64,000 nt of DNA from positions 17,111,119-17,175,118 of the forward strand of contig CM056550.1 of the NCBI GenBank assembly GCA_029721515.1, given 5' to 3'. Below the pieces are notes generated by a model. It saw only the letters and a program-made list of their open reading frames with translations, had not been told where the DNA came from and ran no database searches. Both the position numbers and the translations under genes were made by a program. The stretch comes from Synanceia verrucosa (Eukaryota; Chordata; Actinopteri; Perciformes; Synanceiidae). Of the stretch, positions 61,824 through 64,000 are shown in pieces; the stretch's first letter is position 1, and each line of letters opens with the position of its first letter.

Positions 61824-63979
61824 ATGGGAAACTTTCAGCTGTTAATATCCATCCTGGCAGCTCTGACAGCCGCTGAAGCAGTGAGGACATTTTTTTATCT
61901 CACTTCACCTCATTTATCTTCACTCACCACTGACCTTTTGTTCACACTTTCAGGGATTATTTGGAGAAGGAAGAGCGCAGGGCTTTCCTGTTTTCTCCTC
62001 ATCCTCCTCCTTTGAAAGACCAGGTGAGAATCGCTTTATTTGCACAAACAACAGGAAAAAAAATCATAATGAGTTATGTATAAACTCTGTATTTTATATA
62101 CACTCACCGGCCACTTTATTAGGTACACCTTTTCCCTTCAGAACTTCCTTAATTCTTGGTGTCAGACTTTCCTCACAGATTTGCTCCATATTATCATGAT
62201 AGCTTCACTCAGCTGCTGCTCATCGATGATGATCTGAGCTTTGTGACATGGAGCATTATCCTGCAGGAAGTGTCCATCAGAAGATGGTCCACTGTGGTCA
62301 TAAAGGGACGAACATGGTCAGTAACAATGCTCAGGTCGACTGCAGAGTTTAAACCATGCAGCCAGGCAGGATGGATCCATGCTTTCATGACCATCTACCA
62401 CCTGAACGTTCAGCTGAAATGGAGACTGCTCAGACCAGACAACGTTTCTCCATCTTCTCTTGTCTTATTTTGGTGATCCTGTGTGAACTGTAGCCTCAGT
62501 TTCCTGTTAGCTGACAGGAAGTGGATCCAGATGTGCTCTTCTGCTGCTCTAGTCCATCTTCTTCAAGGCTCTGCATTCCTTGGTTGAACCAGTGGTTATT
62601 TCACTTCCTGTTGTCTTTCTATCATGTCCATCAGTCTGTCCATTCTCCTGTGACCTCTCACATCATGAAGGCACCTTTCTCACTGGATATTTCCCCTTTT
62701 CTGGATCATTCTCTGTAAACACTAGAGGTGGTTCTAGTGAAAATCCCAGTAGATCAGCAGTTTATGAAATACTCAGACCAGCCCGTCCGACACCAACAAC
62801 CATGCCACGTTCTCTTAAATCCTCTTTCTTCCTCATCCTGATGCTCCGTTTGAACTTCAGCTAGTTGTCTTAACCACGTCTACCTGCCTAAATGTGCATC
62901 ACTTCCTGTGTTGTCCAGGTGGGCTCTGTCTGAACGGAGGCCGGTCCGTCCCATCGTTGACGACTGGTGAACACATGTTCTGCCTTTGTGCCGACGGGTT
63001 TGAGGGGAGACGCTGTGAAATAAGTGAGAGGCTGGACAAGCCAAACTCTATGCATTTTTTGAACACAAACCCCCCAACTGCTGCTCCTTCAGTGGCTGGA
63101 GCTCAGTGCTACGAGGGGGTGGGGCTCTTCTACAGAGGCACCGAGTCTAAATCAAAGAGTGGACGGACATGTGAGGAGTGGGATTCATCCACCAGGGAGC
63201 GCTACCTGGCTTCAGACATCAATTCAGGGAGGCACAACTACTGCAGGTGGGCCGCCTCCACACTGAGACTACTAGTCTGGTATTTATTTACGTATACTCC
63301 TGCACTTCTTACTTTGTTTGTTTGTCAGAAATCTTCACTACAAGCGGCGTCCGTGGTGTCACGTGTGGAAAAAGCAGCAGCTGGTCTGGGAGTACTGTCG
63401 CATTCCACGCTGTGGTTTTGAGTCGAGTAAGTTTGATTGTCTCTTTACATTTTTATCAACTAGATTCTAAAAGTCAGATTTCATGTCTCATCAGCGCTCT
63501 CTGCTCCTGCAGCTCCAGCTCGGCCCACACCTGAACCAGAACCTGAACCAGAACCGACCCCAGCTGCAGAGGTCACATGTGGCCGGCGCTTCAGGAGGAA
63601 GCTGATGAAGATCGTCGGGGGAACCGTCGCCGCTGTGGAGTCCCACCCGTGGGTTGCCGCCATATTTTGGCAAAGCAAATCCAAGGAGAGGGTTTTCCGC
63701 TGCGGGGGGAGCCTGATCTCACCGTGCTGGGTCCTCACCGCCGCCCACTGCTTCCCTGAAGGGTAGGAAGTGACATCACTTCCTGTCACCAGGTGCAGAA
63801 AAGTGATTTTTTTTTTTCTGTTTACAGCTCTCACTCCAAGCATCGGCGCTTCTCCGTCGTCCTGGGGAAGAACTCCATGAACGAGAGCAACCCAGGCGTT
63901 GAGCAGACGTTCAGGGTGGAGGAGATCATCGTCCATGACGGGTTCGACAGCAGCAAGGACGACTTCAACAACGACATCG
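61824..63979 (+). CDS. plau: Urokinase-type plasminogen activator-like serine protease, 5' part
   Basis: Secreted trypsin-like protease expected to cleave plasminogen. Exons: 61824-61880 (signal peptide, MGNFQLLISILAALTAAEA), 61954-62023, 62919-63023 (EGF), 63093-63246 and 63329-63426 (one kringle), 63513-63762 and 63828-63979 (protease start). The phases join, and the gene runs off the right edge. EGF-kringle-protease with a single kringle is the urokinase layout (tPA has a finger and two kringles). The protease starts KLMK|IVGG after a Pro-Glu repeat linker (about PEPEPEPEP). The catalytic His is in TAAHC and the Asp in NNDI; the Ser lies off-window. Oddities: the EGF lacks Cys1 and Cys3, and a 69-bp intron between EGF and kringle (63024-63092) is in frame and stop-free. 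It could be plaua or plaub. Confidence 0.85.
62101..62880 (-). mobile_element. Degraded Tc1/mariner element in plau intron 2
   Basis: The plus strand opens with CACTCACCGGCCACTTTATT, the terminal repeat of a Tc1-family transposon widespread in teleosts and shared with lampreys. Transposase coding is on the minus strand and is frame-broken. Recognisable plus-strand blocks are TTTGTGACATGGAGCATTAT, CCATCAGAAGATGG, CAGTAGATCAGCAGTTT-like text and CCAACAACCATGCCACGTTC. The element is internally deleted and the right terminal repeat was not found. Confidence 0.85.
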
Positions 63980-64000
63980 GTACGAGGACGTCTTCCGTGG

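Overview
The window is vertebrate nuclear DNA, almost certainly from a ray-finned (teleost) fish. Short exons (57-230 bp) with GT-AG borders are separated by AT-rich introns full of microsatellites, minisatellites and relics of fish transposons. The proteins match well-known vertebrate families. There are no bacterial-type operons, rRNA or CRISPR, and I see no convincing tRNA. All gene symbols come from recognising conserved protein motifs by eye, not from a database search.

Layout, left to right. exoc7 (minus, first six coding exons; the 3' part lies off the left edge); tvp23b (minus, complete); trim16 (minus, complete); fads6 (minus, complete); ush1g (minus, complete); otop2 (plus, complete); an intronless 567-residue gene I do not recognise (minus); hid1 (minus, complete, 19 coding exons); and a urokinase-type plasminogen activator gene, plau-like (plus, first seven coding exons; the rest lies off the right edge). 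fads6, ush1g, otop2, hid1 and exoc7 correspond to human 17q25, while tvp23b and trim16 correspond to neighbours on human 17p12, so the window joins two blocks of the human chromosome 17 ancestor.

Functionally the genes are separate. exoc7 (exocyst tethering), tvp23b and hid1 (Golgi and dense-core vesicle traffic) are secretory-pathway genes. ush1g and otop2 are both linked to sensory or epithelial biology (hair-bundle scaffold; proton channel). trim16 is a B-box/SPRY ubiquitin-system protein, fads6 is an orphan membrane desaturase, and plau is a secreted protease.

The most unusual signals are these. (1) A roughly 42-copy, 41-bp minisatellite in exoc7 intron 2 that abuts exon 2 and repeats its 5' splice site in nearly every unit. 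(2) The orphan single-exon gene, with an RFX-type X-box and a CRE upstream and a tandem array of AATAAA-bearing units just downstream. (3) A plau EGF domain that has lost exactly the Cys1-Cys3 disulphide pair. (4) Two oppositely oriented copies of a hAT-like MITE, one with terminal inverted repeats and an 8-bp target duplication, about 7.5 kb apart. (5) Several intronic minisatellites, one of them a 25-bp unit open in all six frames. I found no convincing new multi-gene system; the orphan gene is the best candidate for undescribed biology.
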